Source: Micropterix aruncella
Lineage: Eukaryota; Arthropoda; Insecta; Lepidoptera; Micropterigidae
DNA: 64,000 bases
Assembly (NCBI GenBank): GCA_944548615.1
Contig: OX155955.1
Coordinates: 14,227,039 to 14,291,038, forward strand
Reading direction: 5' to 3'
Within the stretch, counting starts at the first letter, position 1. Each line of letters begins with the position of its first letter. The translations under genes were made by a program, and so were the position numbers. Positions 21,101-31,989 of the stretch are shown piece after piece. The notes under the pieces are model-generated. The model had not been told where the DNA came from. It ran no database searches and saw nothing but the letters and a program-made list of their open reading frames with translations.

Positions 21101-23560
21101 GATAGAGCAAAGATTCGGAATCAGTGTGATGAATATAGTGAGATGACATTAAAACATCTTCAATAATGAATGGAGACGTCCTGCGGCGAATCAAATAGGA
21201 AATGGTGAAGAACCACTAAAACAGCACAACTGTCTTACGAATTAAACAATAATACAACCTTCGGAACGTACGAGAAGCAATAGTAGTGGAAGCAGTAATG
21301 ACATCGGAATAATTATTCCAGACTGCTATAACAGTCGCAGAAATGAACAGGCCATACTTTTATTAACCCTAGGAAGTTAATCTGCGTAGCAATAATTGAG
21401 AGCATCACTCTCTCAAGTATTGCTCTGTCTTTCCCAATATAGCTAATCATGCACCCTGCATTCCTGCCATCTCACTCGTCACTCAGACCTACCGCAAGGT
21501 GTACGTGTAACTGAGGTACAGTTGGGGACTGAGCTAAATGTAAGCAGTGGCTGAGGTGCGGGGACCGGCGTTCGGTCTCCCCATCAGACATTAGTGCTGT
21601 GACATCACTCGCCCGGTACTACTCGACAGTAGTAGGTATAGGAATGTACGCTAACGAAAGAATGCGTGTTCTACAAACACCGGTCCCCGCACCTCAACCA
21701 CCGCTTACATTTAGCTCAGTCCCCAACAGTTAGTGCCACCAATTTTGTAATATTGCCGTAAATGCGAGAAAGTTTTATACTATGGACACATGTCAAAACT
21801 GTTTTAGACCGATTAAAAAACAAATCAACTGATTCGTATATAATAGTGTCTATGTAATAATGTCTATAAAAGTGTCTATATCAAGGGTCATCAACCCGCG
21901 GCCCGCGGTGGCTTTCTTAGCGGCCCGCCCGCGCCCGCACCCTCCTGTTTAAAAGCATTTGAAGTGAAGTTGGACTTGTGGATCAATCAATTTTAAAAAA
22001 AATGTTACCATGCTTTTTCCACATTTGTCGTCTTGCCAAAATTCAAACATGGACAAATATATTACTGCGCTGCGAAATATGAAACCACAATTCAACTCTC
22101 GTTTTACCGATTTCCTGAAAAATTAAATGAGTCTGAATTTGTTTGCTCACCCATACAGCGTTTCTGTCGAAAATGTCCAAATGGAATTGATAGTTACAGT
22201 ACAACTCTACTTTGAAAGACAAATTTAGTCTAGGTTTGCTCGACTTTTATTCAAAGTACATCCCTATTTCTGATTTTTCCTAAAATCAGAGATCAGATGC
22301 ACTGAAAATTATTTTATTATTTTTAGCAGTTATTTTCTCGAATGAAAAACGTAAAGTCCAATGCAAGAACCAGAATCGCCGATGTTCACCTTGAGAACAA
22401 TTTAAGAATTGCAACGACCACTATAGGGGCAGATATTGATAAATTAGTTGAGAGTAAACAATGTCAAACATCTCATTGATTTAATGTCATTAAATAATTT
22501 CTTGTTTGTAATATTTTACATTAAATTAATTAAATGATTATTGTTTTTTAGTCATTTAAGTTCATAATGGAATGTTTTCTTTGTGTTGCGACCCGCCAAA
22601 CCAAAATCGAAATATTGTCAGCCCTTGACTTCAAAAAGGTTGAAGACCTTCTTGAGGTCAATGGGCTTGACTTAATGGTCTATATGATCCGCATATAATA
22701 CTATTGTTAAAACAGCTAATTATTAATTAAAATATTAGATTTTTGATGAAAGCACTAATTATTTAGTGCTTTAATTTTAGTTTATAATTTTTGCTCCTGT
22801 TTAATAAAATAAATGATAAGTAAAAAAATATTGCATAATGTTGTTTCAATTATATATTTAATAAAAATAACACCCATTTAATTTTTGATATTAACCACCC
22901 AACCTTTGGGTCATTATATAAAAAGTAGATAAAACATCGTTGGCGTTTTTCATTACATTTCCTTATAACAATATTGTTTACAATATATCTGTTTTTTAAA
23001 AAAAACAATAGACCCTAGTTAGAATCGTAAGAACAATTTGATGTTATACTACACTTTTGTAGGTCTCGGGTTAGTTTTTTTTATTTTTCTTTTTTGTATT
23101 TTGCGTTTGGGCGATAGTATAGCGGACGTATCACGTACGTTCGTATAGGTAGGGCGGTTAATAATACTTACATTTAAAATTAGGTTAATGATAAATCATG
23201 CGTTAATTTTACGTTAATCATCTTTTATGTACGTCATTATGATTAAGTAAAATCAAAATTCACCTTTATAAGGGCCAGTCCTTCAAACTTATCCGAGACT
23301 ACGACTACTTTAAAATGCGTTTCTGCTCCTTTAGGGACATTGTGCATATAAGATTCATTGATTACATCCAAATGGCTCGCTTCCAACGACTTCAGAAGTT
23401 TATTTCTGATTGAATTTTCGATTGGTTTAGTGGCGGCTTCAGACGACATACTCTTGCCGAAATTGATAAATGGTTGCGTAAATGCTGAAAGGAATGGTTA
23501 TAAGATATGAGTTGGCAAGTAAATTATCCAAAAATACTTACTTTTTAACCGTATAAACAT
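18049..23560 (-). CDS. BOLA1: BolA-like protein 1 (mitochondrial), whole spliced gene
   Basis: BolA proteins bind [2Fe-2S] clusters with monothiol glutaredoxin; BOLA1 acts in mitochondria. Coding exons on the minus strand are 23560-23542, 23484-23264 and 18198-18049. They join in frame to 390 nt, 129 residues plus stop. The first 18 residues ([18 protein letters not shown]) are basic, hydroxylated and free of acid, like a mitochondrial leader. The BolA domain follows: [49 protein letters not shown], and [14 protein letters not shown] with the conserved His. The tail SSPNCRGG resembles the SPPCxGG tail of animal BOLA1. The 5.1-kb intron 2 is filled with repeats. An inner Met at 23449 could give a form without the leader. 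Confidence 0.92.
20139..20680. repeat. Three tandem units of about 180 bp
   Basis: AATGATAAT...GCTTGAATTATTGGG begins at 20139, 20316 and 20496. Each unit continues through CAATCAATCAGTCCTTT, TTATCAATGTTATTACAGAT and GCGATAGATAGCACTAATCA. The third unit diverges after about 20610. Related single copies lie near 2810 and 44405-44515. Confidence 0.88.
21028..21170 (+). repeat. Second copy of the 3990-4110 repeat
   Basis: ACCTACCGAAATGTAGGTGT, then GCTTCTTxxAATGCCTATATC and CGGAATCAGTGTGxTGAATA appear in both places in the same order. Confidence 0.75.
21522..21730. mobile_element. MITE (copy 2 of the 11491 family)
   Basis: The same ACAGTTGGGG...CCCCAACAGT ends and the same inner block (CATCACTCGCC, CTACTxGACAGTA) as at 11491-11733, about 34 bp shorter. 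No clear target duplication. Confidence 0.88.
21885..22650 (+). pseudogene. hAT transposase pseudogene (ZBED5/FAM200-like)
   Basis: Pieces read [15 protein letters not shown] sequence, then in another frame [20 protein letters not shown], and at 22335-22460 [19 protein letters not shown] and [20 protein letters not shown]. This order matches the C-terminal half of hAT proteins in the ZBED5/FAM200 group. Stops and frameshifts break it. Left and right ends have TCAAGGGTCATCAACC and its rough mirror (GTCAGCCCTTGACTTC). Confidence 0.8.
23264..23484 (-). CDS. BOLA1: BOLA1 coding exon 2 (first half of BolA domain)
   Basis: The acceptor CCTTTCAG precedes 23484 and the donor GTGAAT follows 23264 on the minus strand. 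It encodes [20 protein letters not shown] and [14 protein letters not shown], highly typical of BOLA1. An in-frame Met at codon 12 of this exon is an alternative start. Confidence 0.93.
23542..23560 (-). CDS. BOLA1: BOLA1 coding exon 1 (19-nt start exon)
   Basis: On the minus strand ATGTTTATACGGTTAAAAA is followed by the donor GTAAGTA. Its split codon joins exon 2 to give MFIRLKTFTQPF. The very short coding part is plausible for a leader-encoding exon but is inferred, not shown by a homologous sequence. Confidence 0.65.
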
Positions 23561-23680
23561 TTATATAAAATTGTAAATAATCATGCAACTGTCAAATGTG
23601 ACGTCTCGCGTGACAGCGGGCACTCATGGACAGTGTTGCCACCCCGTAGTAGCCATGCGTATAAGATGAGAGCCCGATAA

Positions 23681-24089
23681 CGGGGGGCCCCAGTTTTGCA
23701 TGCGGCAATTTTGCACAAATGTCACTTTTGACAGGTCCAAATTTGTTGAGGGCAGATTTGCAGGAGGCAACCTTGCAGGAAGCAACCTTGCAGGCGGCAA
23801 CCTTCAGTACAGTTTTTAAGTTTTTCTGTTAGGTTAGGTTAGGTTTTTCTTTCCCTAAAATCGAAGTGACATTAATTACCGGCATCCTTGTAGTGGATGA
23901 CTTTTATACATCAAACTAAACATTAAAAAAAATGTTTTAAGTTTTTCTGTTAGGTTAGGTTAGGTCATTTTGACATTTGCAAAACTGCCTTCTGCAAGAT
24001 TGCCTTCTGCAAAACTGCCGCCTGCAAGAATGCCGTCTGCAAGATAGCCGTCTGCAAATTTGCCTTCTGCAAGTTTGATGGGACACCCG
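23681..24089. mobile_element. Non-autonomous element with inverted subterminal arrays
   Basis: The left part has four spaced units of the type GGCGGCAACCTTGCA; the right part has six of the type CTGCAAAACTGCCxTCTGCAAG, their reverse complement. Outer ends CGGGGGGCCCCAG and (reversed) CGGGTGTCCCATC mirror each other, next to TAA on each side. Two identical AAGTTTTTCTGTTAGGTTAG runs continue as (TTAGG) repeats at 23818 and 23938. Confidence 0.75.
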
Positions 24090-24519
24090 TTAACCCTTCA
24101 TTACCCTACTACATATTAGTTATTTTTATTTTACCAATAAAAATACTCTAAGATTTCGAGATTATAAGTTGTTTAGCATCCTGTAATATTCTTCTCATCT
24201 TGATGGAGTATCTGTTCAAGACATCGATAGAGAATGGTGGAAGCACGCGCTATTGGATTTGAAATCATTTGTAATTCTCTTCCTGTAGAGGCATATTGGG
24301 AACTTATTTTTATTGAAAAATTCAGCTTACGTAATCGATTGCTTGATATATTACTTGCAATAGCAACTTTTAAAACATCTGCTGAGCAACTGTCTACCCC
24401 AGGCGCGCAATGCAGTGCGGTGCATTGCGGTAGGTACATTTTGTACGTTTTTTTACGGCGGAATTTTCAGACTTTATTCATTCGTAGACATTATTCATTC
24501 GTTGTCTACACAAATCAGC

Positions 24520-24845
24520 CGGCGATATCTACAGAGGTCGCACAGGCGACTTCGAACCCGTGACTAGTCGTGAAGTTGGAGGTACCCTGATGGTTAATTC
24601 CAGCCGGAGATGTCCTTCCAAAAATGGTAACCAGGGGGCTAGGCTGCCCGCTGGGTATCTTTCCCGGTGCCTTGCCGTAAGGCGTTGGCCTCTGACGGGC
24701 ATGTTGGCTTAGCTAGCTAGCGGTTTGTATTCGACTCTAGTCTTCTACGCTCACCTCATAGGGGATAGAACAACCGCTACCATTAAAACTTCTTGAGATG
24801 ACGGCTTCGCCCGTTGTAATTTACAACTCTTAGTAGTCCAGATAA
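24520..24845 (+). repeat. Family C repeat, right part only
   Basis: TCTTCTACGCTCACCTCA, ATTAAAACTTCTTGAGATGA and GGCTTCGCCCGTTGTA match the right ends of the copies at 43290-43970 and 54810-55455. Confidence 0.75.
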
Positions 24846-24937
24846 AATGCGTAGCATAAGTAGCGCACGTGGTCTCAGTCTGTCTCTACCTTAACTGTTT
24901 AGCCAGGTGTAATTATGCAATACTACGCAAATAAATA

Positions 24938-25225
24938 CAGTAGAGCACGGATTAACCGGGTCGATGGGGAAATCGAGTAACATAAAAAATCGGATAATCG
25001 ATCTCTAATGTTTACCTAAGCAGATACATACTTTAGACGATTAATTCGCAATAAATACATATCGGTTTATCAGAAATACGCCAAAATATCTTTATTTAAG
25101 TAAATGTGTACAAATAGTCGCCCTGTGCGCTATGCTGGGCTTGACCTGCGCGCGGCGGGTTCAAAATAAATAAAATGTATTAATCGAATTGCGCCCGGAT
25201 GATCCAAATAATCAGTGCTCTACTG
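24938..25225. mobile_element. MITE of Tc1/mariner/pogo type, 288 bp
   Basis: CAGTAGAGCACGGATTA at the left is mirrored by TAATCAGTGCTCTACTG at the right, and a TA dinucleotide flanks each end. The inner part has no ORF. Confidence 0.85.
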
Positions 25226-25629
25226 TATATTAAAAAGTTACACAATTTCAGCATTGATGCATGTAAAACAAGCGAATTGTTTGTTTGCTATTTGATCTTA
25301 CATTTGAATAAAAAGCGAAAACAATCAATATTTTTCTGTATTTTTATTTCTTTCGTAATCAGGGCCAATCATATGTTTATAAAACTACCTACCCCGTAAG
25401 ATTGTACTTCACAAAAAAAAACAAATTAGCACAATTACTTAAAATTACCCTGAAATAGAGTTATTAACGTAAATTGGCAACGCTGCTTGTGGATATGCAC
25501 CCGCCGGAGTTGCACCCACTACAATTTCCCAACCTGATAATCACTGTATTTCCACACCAACTGCCGTAGGTTGATTCATGATCAGTGGGTTTGATTAACT
25601 AGTTATTTACCTAAATATTAATTTCATAA

Positions 25630-26010
25630 ATTTATCAATCTCGGTCGGCGGACCAACCCGTCTTGGTTCAGTCCTATCTGTTGGCCCTTAGCCAAGAAAC
25701 GAACCGCCCGAGGCGTTTATTATTATATTAAAATGCTTCTCGGATTTTAAGTATTATTATTGAAGCTTCTATTTGAGATATTCCAACCAAAACATAACGT
25801 TATGTGATTGTGATTTCGGCCTGGCCAGCCATCTGTGTACCAAATTTCAAGGCTCAAGCAAGTCCAATATTTCGACGTTGAAATATGACTAGTGCGCCCC
25901 CTGGTGGACTGATCTCCTCAACCTCAACCTTCCCAACGCTTGCCATGACCAAATGATGCCGGCATACAAAATTTCAGCTCAATCGGATTAAGCGTTTGGG
26001 CGCAATTCCA
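25630..26010 (-). repeat. Family A repeat (minus orientation)
   Basis: In reverse it contains CCAAACGCTTAATCCGATTG, GGTGGACCAG-type CCACCAGGGGGCGCACTAGT and GAAACGAACCGC. Seven copies of this family are in the window (25630, 26205, 30125, 34965, 42135, 51637, 61055). Confidence 0.8.
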
Positions 26011-26204
26011 GACTACATCCAGACTACAATTTTAAAATGGTCTAAATCGTCTCAGGGGGCCTCAAAATTTATAATTTAGCGCGTTCACAATACTTTCCCT
26101 CCTGTCGGTTGATGGGCCGGAAAAGTACATAAGAAAGAACATATGTATTTATCTTTCAAGAAGACCGCTTTTCAATTAATAAAAATCCCGAATTGAGATT
26201 ACCT

Positions 26205-26740
26205 ACTTAAAAAGTGGGAGTCCTTATTATGTATTCCTCCACGATAGCGCCCAAACGCTTAATTTGACTGAGCTGAAGTTTTGTATGCAGGCAACATTGG
26301 GTCATGGCAAGAATTGAAAAGATTGTGCGCACTAGTCAATATCGAAATCTTGAAATATCATCAATTTAGAAGTCATCATATATATACATCTAGAAGTCTT
26401 GAAATTTCTTACAGGTGCTTTGTTGGGACGGAATCACATTGTGACATTTTGTTCGGAATATCTCATATACAAGCTTCACTAATAAGTCCTAAATTCCACA
26501 ATATATTTCAATCAAATATTAACGCCGTCTGTTGGCGCTTAACCGAGAAGCGAACCGCGCCGGGCGACCCAAGCAGCGGTCGCCCCGGTGCGCTCCGCCA
26601 CCGCCAGGCGCCTGGAAGGCGCCTGGCGAGAGAGGGATTCATCCGCTGGCCCATCGATTTTATTTATGAAATTAATAGTCAGAGGTAATCGGTCCTTGGC
26701 TCTTTGCCGGCAAAAGGGGTGACACAACCGATTTTTTTCT
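26205..26740 (+). repeat. Family A repeat
   Basis: ATTCCTCCACGATAGCGCCC, AACGCTTAATTTGACTGAGC, TTGTATGCAGGCA, and at the 3' end AACCGAGAAGCGAACCGCGC and GTGACACAACCG. The frame at 26281-26688 is carried by the repeat and is not conserved in other copies. Confidence 0.8.
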
Positions 26741-26959
26741 GACTACGGCAACGACCTAAGCACTGGTGGCCTGGCCGCGGCGGCCAACGAGATTAAAGAG
26801 TAGCCTATTATCAAAGACGGACCAATTCACCACCAATTAACAAAATTTTCAGGACAGAGGATTTTCTGTAGGTAGCTCGAAATTGGGACCGATTTTTGCC
26901 ATTCTTTCTTGTGGTACCTATTTAACGTTGTTTAAAAATTAGTTTTCCAAAGTTTCAAG

Positions 26960-27800
26960 TCAGCAACCTTTCAAATAAAGGTACAAGAAGATGTCCTTGA
27001 TGTCCGGTTTTAAAAACAAGATTGGTTTTTGTCCGCTTTTGAAGCCGAGTCTTCTGCTTATGTCCGGTTATGAAGCCAAAGCCTACCTTCCAGGGGAGAT
27101 GAAAAACAATGTTTTTATCTACAAAATTACGTTTATTGTCCTAATCGTAAACAGTTATGAGTTTCTGCAACCAAAAGAAAACCTTTTGGAGGTTTTAGGT
27201 AGGTAACACAACCTAATAACCCTAACAATCACCAGCACAAGACATCAAGACAGCCATATCATCGCAATCTGGGTCAGCGACACACTCGCAGTCGCCTTCT
27301 TCACCAGCTCTTGTGGATATGAGGTCAGTTTTATAGTATTGTAGAGAAGGAATGCTGTCCCAGTTGTCGCCGTAGTGCTTTTGTAAAAGATTCTTCACAT
27401 CCCTAACCTTCAGTGCGTTTACAGGAACTCCAAGATCGATTCGTTTTGGGTTGATCTGACTTGCTGACTTGTCTTTCTTTGAAGAAATTTTTGCCCCACC
27501 AGAGTCCATATTGTAAGCAAGCTCACCAGCGATTAGCACGACATTGTTTCTTTTAGCAGATTTTGATATTAAGAATCGCTTGCATTTTTTGCATTTGATA
27601 TTAAGAAGCGCACGCCGTATTTACTGAGTGATTGTCCGCCATGATGCAATGACGCGCAGGTCACGTGACTCCCCAGAAGGGCTGGGGTTGGCTGAGACGC
27701 GCCTGGATGGTCTTTGGCCGCTTTTGATAGCGAGATTCCGTAAAAATGTCCGGTTTTAAAACCAACCTCAACTTTTGAGGCCTGTTTTCTATATCACAGG
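26960..27800. repeat. Repeat-like block framed by ATGTCCGGTTTTAAAA
   Basis: GATGTCCGGTTTTAAAAACA at about 27000 and AATGTCCGGTTTTAAAACCA at about 27745 lie in the same orientation on either side of the unidentified frame. A related TTATGTCCGGTTATGAAGCC lies at 27058. Reversed ACCGGACA words recur at 61624-61660. Confidence 0.5.
27222..27539 (-). CDS. Unrecognised acidic/Cys-rich frame, possibly element-derived
   Basis: A 105-residue frame on the minus strand: AGELAYNMDSGGAKISSKKD, RIDLGVPVNALKVRDVKNLL, QKHYGDNWDSIPSLQYYK, ending GDCECVADPDCDDM. Composition looks protein-like rather than random. In frame upstream, without ATG, lies KCKKCKRFLISKSAKRNNVV with a CxxC pair. Further up, at 27639, an ATG reads MADNHSVNTACAS and then stops. 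A 14-bp direct repeat (TTCTTAATATCAAA) at the break suggests a decayed gene. I do not recognise the family. Confidence 0.35.
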   Translation of the reverse strand: MLIAGELAYNMDSGGAKISSKKDKSASQINPKRIDLGVPVNALKVRDVKNLLQKHYGDNWDSIPSLQYYKTDLISTRAGEEGDCECVADPDCDDMAVLMSCAGDC

Positions 27801-28396
27801 GTTGTTTTTGATATCAAACATGTTACACACGATAGAGCTCGGCCATACGAGTCGAAAAACGTGCTTAATTCATTTTTCGATTTTTTGGTGTTTGTCCGTC
27901 TTTAATAGGCTACTGTCTTCTAAATATATGAAGTCGCGCAGCCAAGTGCGCGCGGCCGACGGCGTTTTCATACATTTTGTAGGATGTCGTTGGCGCGCAC
28001 GGCCAGGCCGCCAGTGCGCGCCGGTGCCCGCGGCTTCTCCACCCCCCCCCCCCCCGCTTTTTGTAGCGGCCGGCCGAGCGGCTTCCAATATCATTGGATT
28101 GCGGCCTTGTTACCAAGGATCGGAGAGCTGATAAAATATATAAAATAACATTTCAGCCGCACGGTCACCGACATCTTGCCGAATTTAATAAGAAAGCCGT
28201 ATAACATCGCACTTCGCGTCCTTGAATTAATACCGCTGACGGTAAAGTCTTAAAACTTTTAAAATATTCAAAAAAATCTGTCTGTAGGTACTTTACCAAA
28301 TTAATTCGCTAATGGGCCAGAGCCGAATAGAATTCCGTACCTTCAGGGAACTGGGAAAGCAAATGTGCGACTGGGAATTACTATTATTATATTGTA

Positions 28397-29112
28397 ACTA
28401 GCTGTTGTCCGCGGCTTCGCTTCGCGTAAAGCTTGCGCGTATCGATTTGTTAATTTAATTAGGGTGGCGTTTATTACCCTTTTTAGATGCTTACTATATA
28501 GTGCAATACGTCCCCTCTCAGATGCACGCTACCCATCTCGTCTTGTTCCTCGCCACGTGTTACTAATTTCATGATATCTCTATACCACCTACCACCTAAA
28601 AGTTTACAGTAAATGGCTAATTTTGTCTCTCTTTAACACCTGTGATAACGGATTCATTAATTTTGCTATGGAACCTTATTTTATTGCGAATGTCTTCAAG
28701 AAACCCTGCCAACTGACTTTTCTTATTTTTTGAGATATAAAAGCAGTTATTGTAGTTTAAATACAAAAGTTGGATATATACTGTCGTTGACTCTTTTATA
28801 GACTCTTACAAGATACCTTTGAGGCTGATATTTTTGTCATATTATTTTCACATTTATATCAAACCGTTTCTTCAGCGCACGCCGATAAAGCAACCCATCA
28901 GGTCATTTTCTCCGACTTGATTGACAAATATCGTGATTTCCCATTGAAAACTACTGGCTATCACAATAAAATACAGCCCATAGCATTTGCCGATAATGGA
29001 GCTTTCCATTAGTGAAAGAATTTTTGAAAACGGAGGAGTGGTTTCAGAGATTTCAGAGATACTCCCTACATACAAACTTACAAACCTAAAAGCATTACTT
29101 CTTTATAATAAT
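28397..29112 (+). repeat. Family F interspersed repeat, first of two tandem copies
   Basis: It starts ACTAGCTGTTGTCCGCGG and ends near CTACATACAAACTTACAAAC and CTTTATAATAATA. Shared inner blocks with the next copy include TTCATGATATCTCTA, AAAGCAGTTATTGTAG and TTTCCATTAGTGAAAGAAT. Confidence 0.8.
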
Positions 29113-29843
29113 ACTAGCTGTTGCCCGCGGCTTCGCTTCGTGTAAAGTTTCGAGTTGCTAATTTGAGTGGATGGCGTATATAAAAGACGTCCAGTCGCTT
29201 TTTGTCCTTCGCCACCCGCCGCCTTCCGCTGAACGCTGACCTTGTTGGGCTAGTCGCCGCAGCGCAGCTTCCGCTATGTATTTCGAGTTGCTTGCCCGCG
29301 TTACTTATTTCATGATATCTCTAAAACTATTCCACATACAAAGTTACAGTACACGCCTAATTTTATCTCCATTTAAAACCCGTGATGATGGATTAATTTA
29401 TTGTGATAAGGATTCATATTTTACTGCTAATGTCTTCAACAAACTTCAACTATTTTTGTTTCTTATTTTTTGAGTCATAAAAGCAGTTATTGTAGCTTAA
29501 ATATAAAAGTAGGATATATGCTTTTACGGATTTTTTTTAAAGATCTCATTGAGGCTGACTTTTTTGTTCTACATAGTTTTCAAATATACCAAACCGTTTC
29601 GTCAGCGCATGCCGATAAAGCATATCACCAGCAAATTTTCTCCGACTCGATTTACAAATAACGTGATTTCGTATTGAAAACTAATATTAATCACAATGAA
29701 ATATAGCCTGTAGCACTACTCGATTATTTTGCTTTCCATTAGTGAAAGAATGTTTGAAATCGGATTAGTAGTTTTGGAGATTACCCCCTACATAGAAACT
29801 TACAAACTTACAAATATTACCTCTTTATAATATTAGTATAGAT
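29113..29843 (+). repeat. Family F interspersed repeat, second tandem copy
   Basis: It starts ACTAGCTGTTGCCCGCGG directly after the first copy and ends TATAATATTAGTATAGATAG. The pair is head to tail and diverged, so old. Small frames inside are not conserved between copies. Confidence 0.8.
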
Positions 29844-30124
29844 AGAATAGATAAGCAGCCACGGTATTGTCTCTAAAAACTGTAAAATCGGTGGCTTACA
29901 ATGACAGTCGGCTTATCGCTTATGGACGGTTATCGCCTTTTAAGAAATTGACAACAGCGCGCGCGATTAATCATCACATCATTCAAAAGCCAATTATTAT
30001 AATAAAGAAACGGGCAATTTTAATGAGTCATAATTGGCGGTGTTCATTTGTATTATAACTAATAACGAATGTAATTATCAAGTATTTTCGGTCACACACG
30101 TGTGTTCTAGTTTTTTTACAGTTA

Positions 30125-30600
30125 TTGGTACTTTACCGGCCTACCATTAGACTGGAAGGGAAAGTATTGTGAACTCGCTAACAATATTGAGATGAAGACG
30201 GAAATATCCGTTTTAAGCCCACCGAGTGGATTAAGACCATTTCCAGATTGAAGTCTGTCTGTGAGTCTGCTTGTGTCTGTCTGTGTATATAGGTATTCCT
30301 CCACGGTAGCTCCCAAACGCTTAATTCGATTGGGCTGAAATTTGGTATTAAGACATCATTTAATCATGGCAAGAGTTGAATAGATTGTCGTTAAATTTCG
30401 TCCACCAGGGGGCGTAATAGTCATATGTCATCCTCGAAATATTGGACTTACAGCCTTGAAATTTGGTACATTGATGCGTTGTTGGCCCGAGATCACATTG
30501 TGAAATTTTGGTTGCAATATCTCTATGCAAGCTGCACAAATAATATTTAATTTCCACGATACAAATGTATGGGTGAATCAAATATTAAATTGTGGGGTTG
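30125..30600 (+). repeat. Family A repeat
   Basis: GGGAAAGTATTGTGAACTCG, GAGATGAAGACGGAAATATC, TTCCTCCACGGTAGCTCCC and CCACCAGGGGGCGTAATAGT match the family order. Confidence 0.8.
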
Positions 30601-31604
30601 CACGTTTGATATCGCGCGACGCACGTTCGAAATTTAAATCTCCATTGCGTTGTGTCGCTCGTTCATTTTTTAGGGGAATTGGGGGGTTATTTGCTAGCTT
30701 TTACACGTAGACCATATGTCCTAAAGGCCGCGGTTTTTTAAAAAAAAAATATAAAAAAAAATCAAGGAAATTGTCGTTTAAGTAGTCACAAAATAACTAT
30801 CATTGTATTCTGCAATGCATTGATAGAGCATGCGTTGACTACTGATTTCTTAAAAATCGGTTTCATTATTAGAGTGGGTGTCTAGCTCTGACAAAGTATT
30901 ATCTCTTATTTCGACCAAATACTGAATGTTTTCTATTACATGTAGCTTATCAATGGTATGGCTATAAACTACAAAACTTTTTGAAATGAATCTAAGTTTT
31001 AAATACTTTAAAAAAAAAATTTAATAAATTTAGAAATTGACAATTTTCACCTTTTGACATTTTTAAGATTTTGGAAGTTATTTTCTTGAAACTATTTGCA
31101 TCAAATAATAATTTATTTAGAATAAAAATACATTGCAAAATACAACACAAGTTATTTCGTGCTATTGCTACTATAAGCAAAACAGTTGTGATGACTTAAT
31201 TGCGAAAATTCGGGTTATACCAAAAAATAATGATAGAAAAAACGGCGACAATTGGGACATAGGGTCTATGGGTGAAAGCTAGCAAATCCCTCCCCAACCC
31301 GTCAAAAAAATGTGTTGGTTTTTCTGCAAAACATTCGGTATATTCGAGTAAGAGTAGCCTCTTTCTATTCGTTTTGAAAGTGCCGGATTAACCCATGTAG
31401 AGAGGCCTTTAGGTCATCGAAATCTCGGGGGCCCGTTTGCAAATGTCGCTCCCCCCCCCTCCGACTGCTATAAAACGGTACAAAAAAAAATAACGCTAGG
31501 TATGTGATAGCAAAGACGCGCGCAAGTAAACAAAACACGGTCGTACGCTACGGTCGTGTACGATTCGTACCGGCAAAGTGGGCCATGAAACATTTTGACG
31601 TCGA

Positions 31605-31865
31605 TATAGTGTAGAATAGACATGTATATAAACAAGTAAAAATATTAAAAAGACCAAAAAACACGACTGCCGTTACAGAAAGCGAATTATTGTATTAATA
31701 ACTAGAGTTATTAAGGTTTTTAAAAGAAATATTTGTGGTTTATGTATGTATCCATGTGATACGTGTATATTTCCGGAATGTACTCAAACATACCTCTCAG
31801 TTTACACTACACACGATATATTTACATTAAATTATTGATATTTGTAATTTGAAATTTACATTCTA
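31605..31865 (+). repeat. Family D repeat
   Basis: AACACGACTGCCGTTACAGA, ATATTTGTGGTTTATGTATG and TTTCCGGAATGTACTCAA recur at 40500-41000 and, reversed, at 37035-37345. Confidence 0.75.
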
Positions 31866-31989
31866 AGTGTCAAAATATTTTGAAATGTTCTCAACAATAA
31901 ATAATAAATAATAATATAATAATAAATAATAAATTTAGTGAATATTATGTAATTAGGGGGGAATAATAAATTTAGTGAATATTATGCAA

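Larger units (their letters stand above)
18199..23263 (-). other. BOLA1 intron 2
   Basis: Contents in order: a TTTA run (18444-18472), a short direct repeat (CTTTTTTGAACTGGAAA at 18997 and 19181), a 180-bp tandem array (20139-20680), a dispersed repeat (21028-21170), a MITE (21522-21730) and a hAT pseudogene (21885-22650). ORFs at 18615-18935 and 19848-20153 show no family features. Confidence 0.65.

Noticed and set aside
24536..24560. Reversed GGTTCGAAGTC, a possible B box for a tRNA-derived SINE
   Set aside because: No matching A box at the expected distance, and it is not kept in other family C copies.
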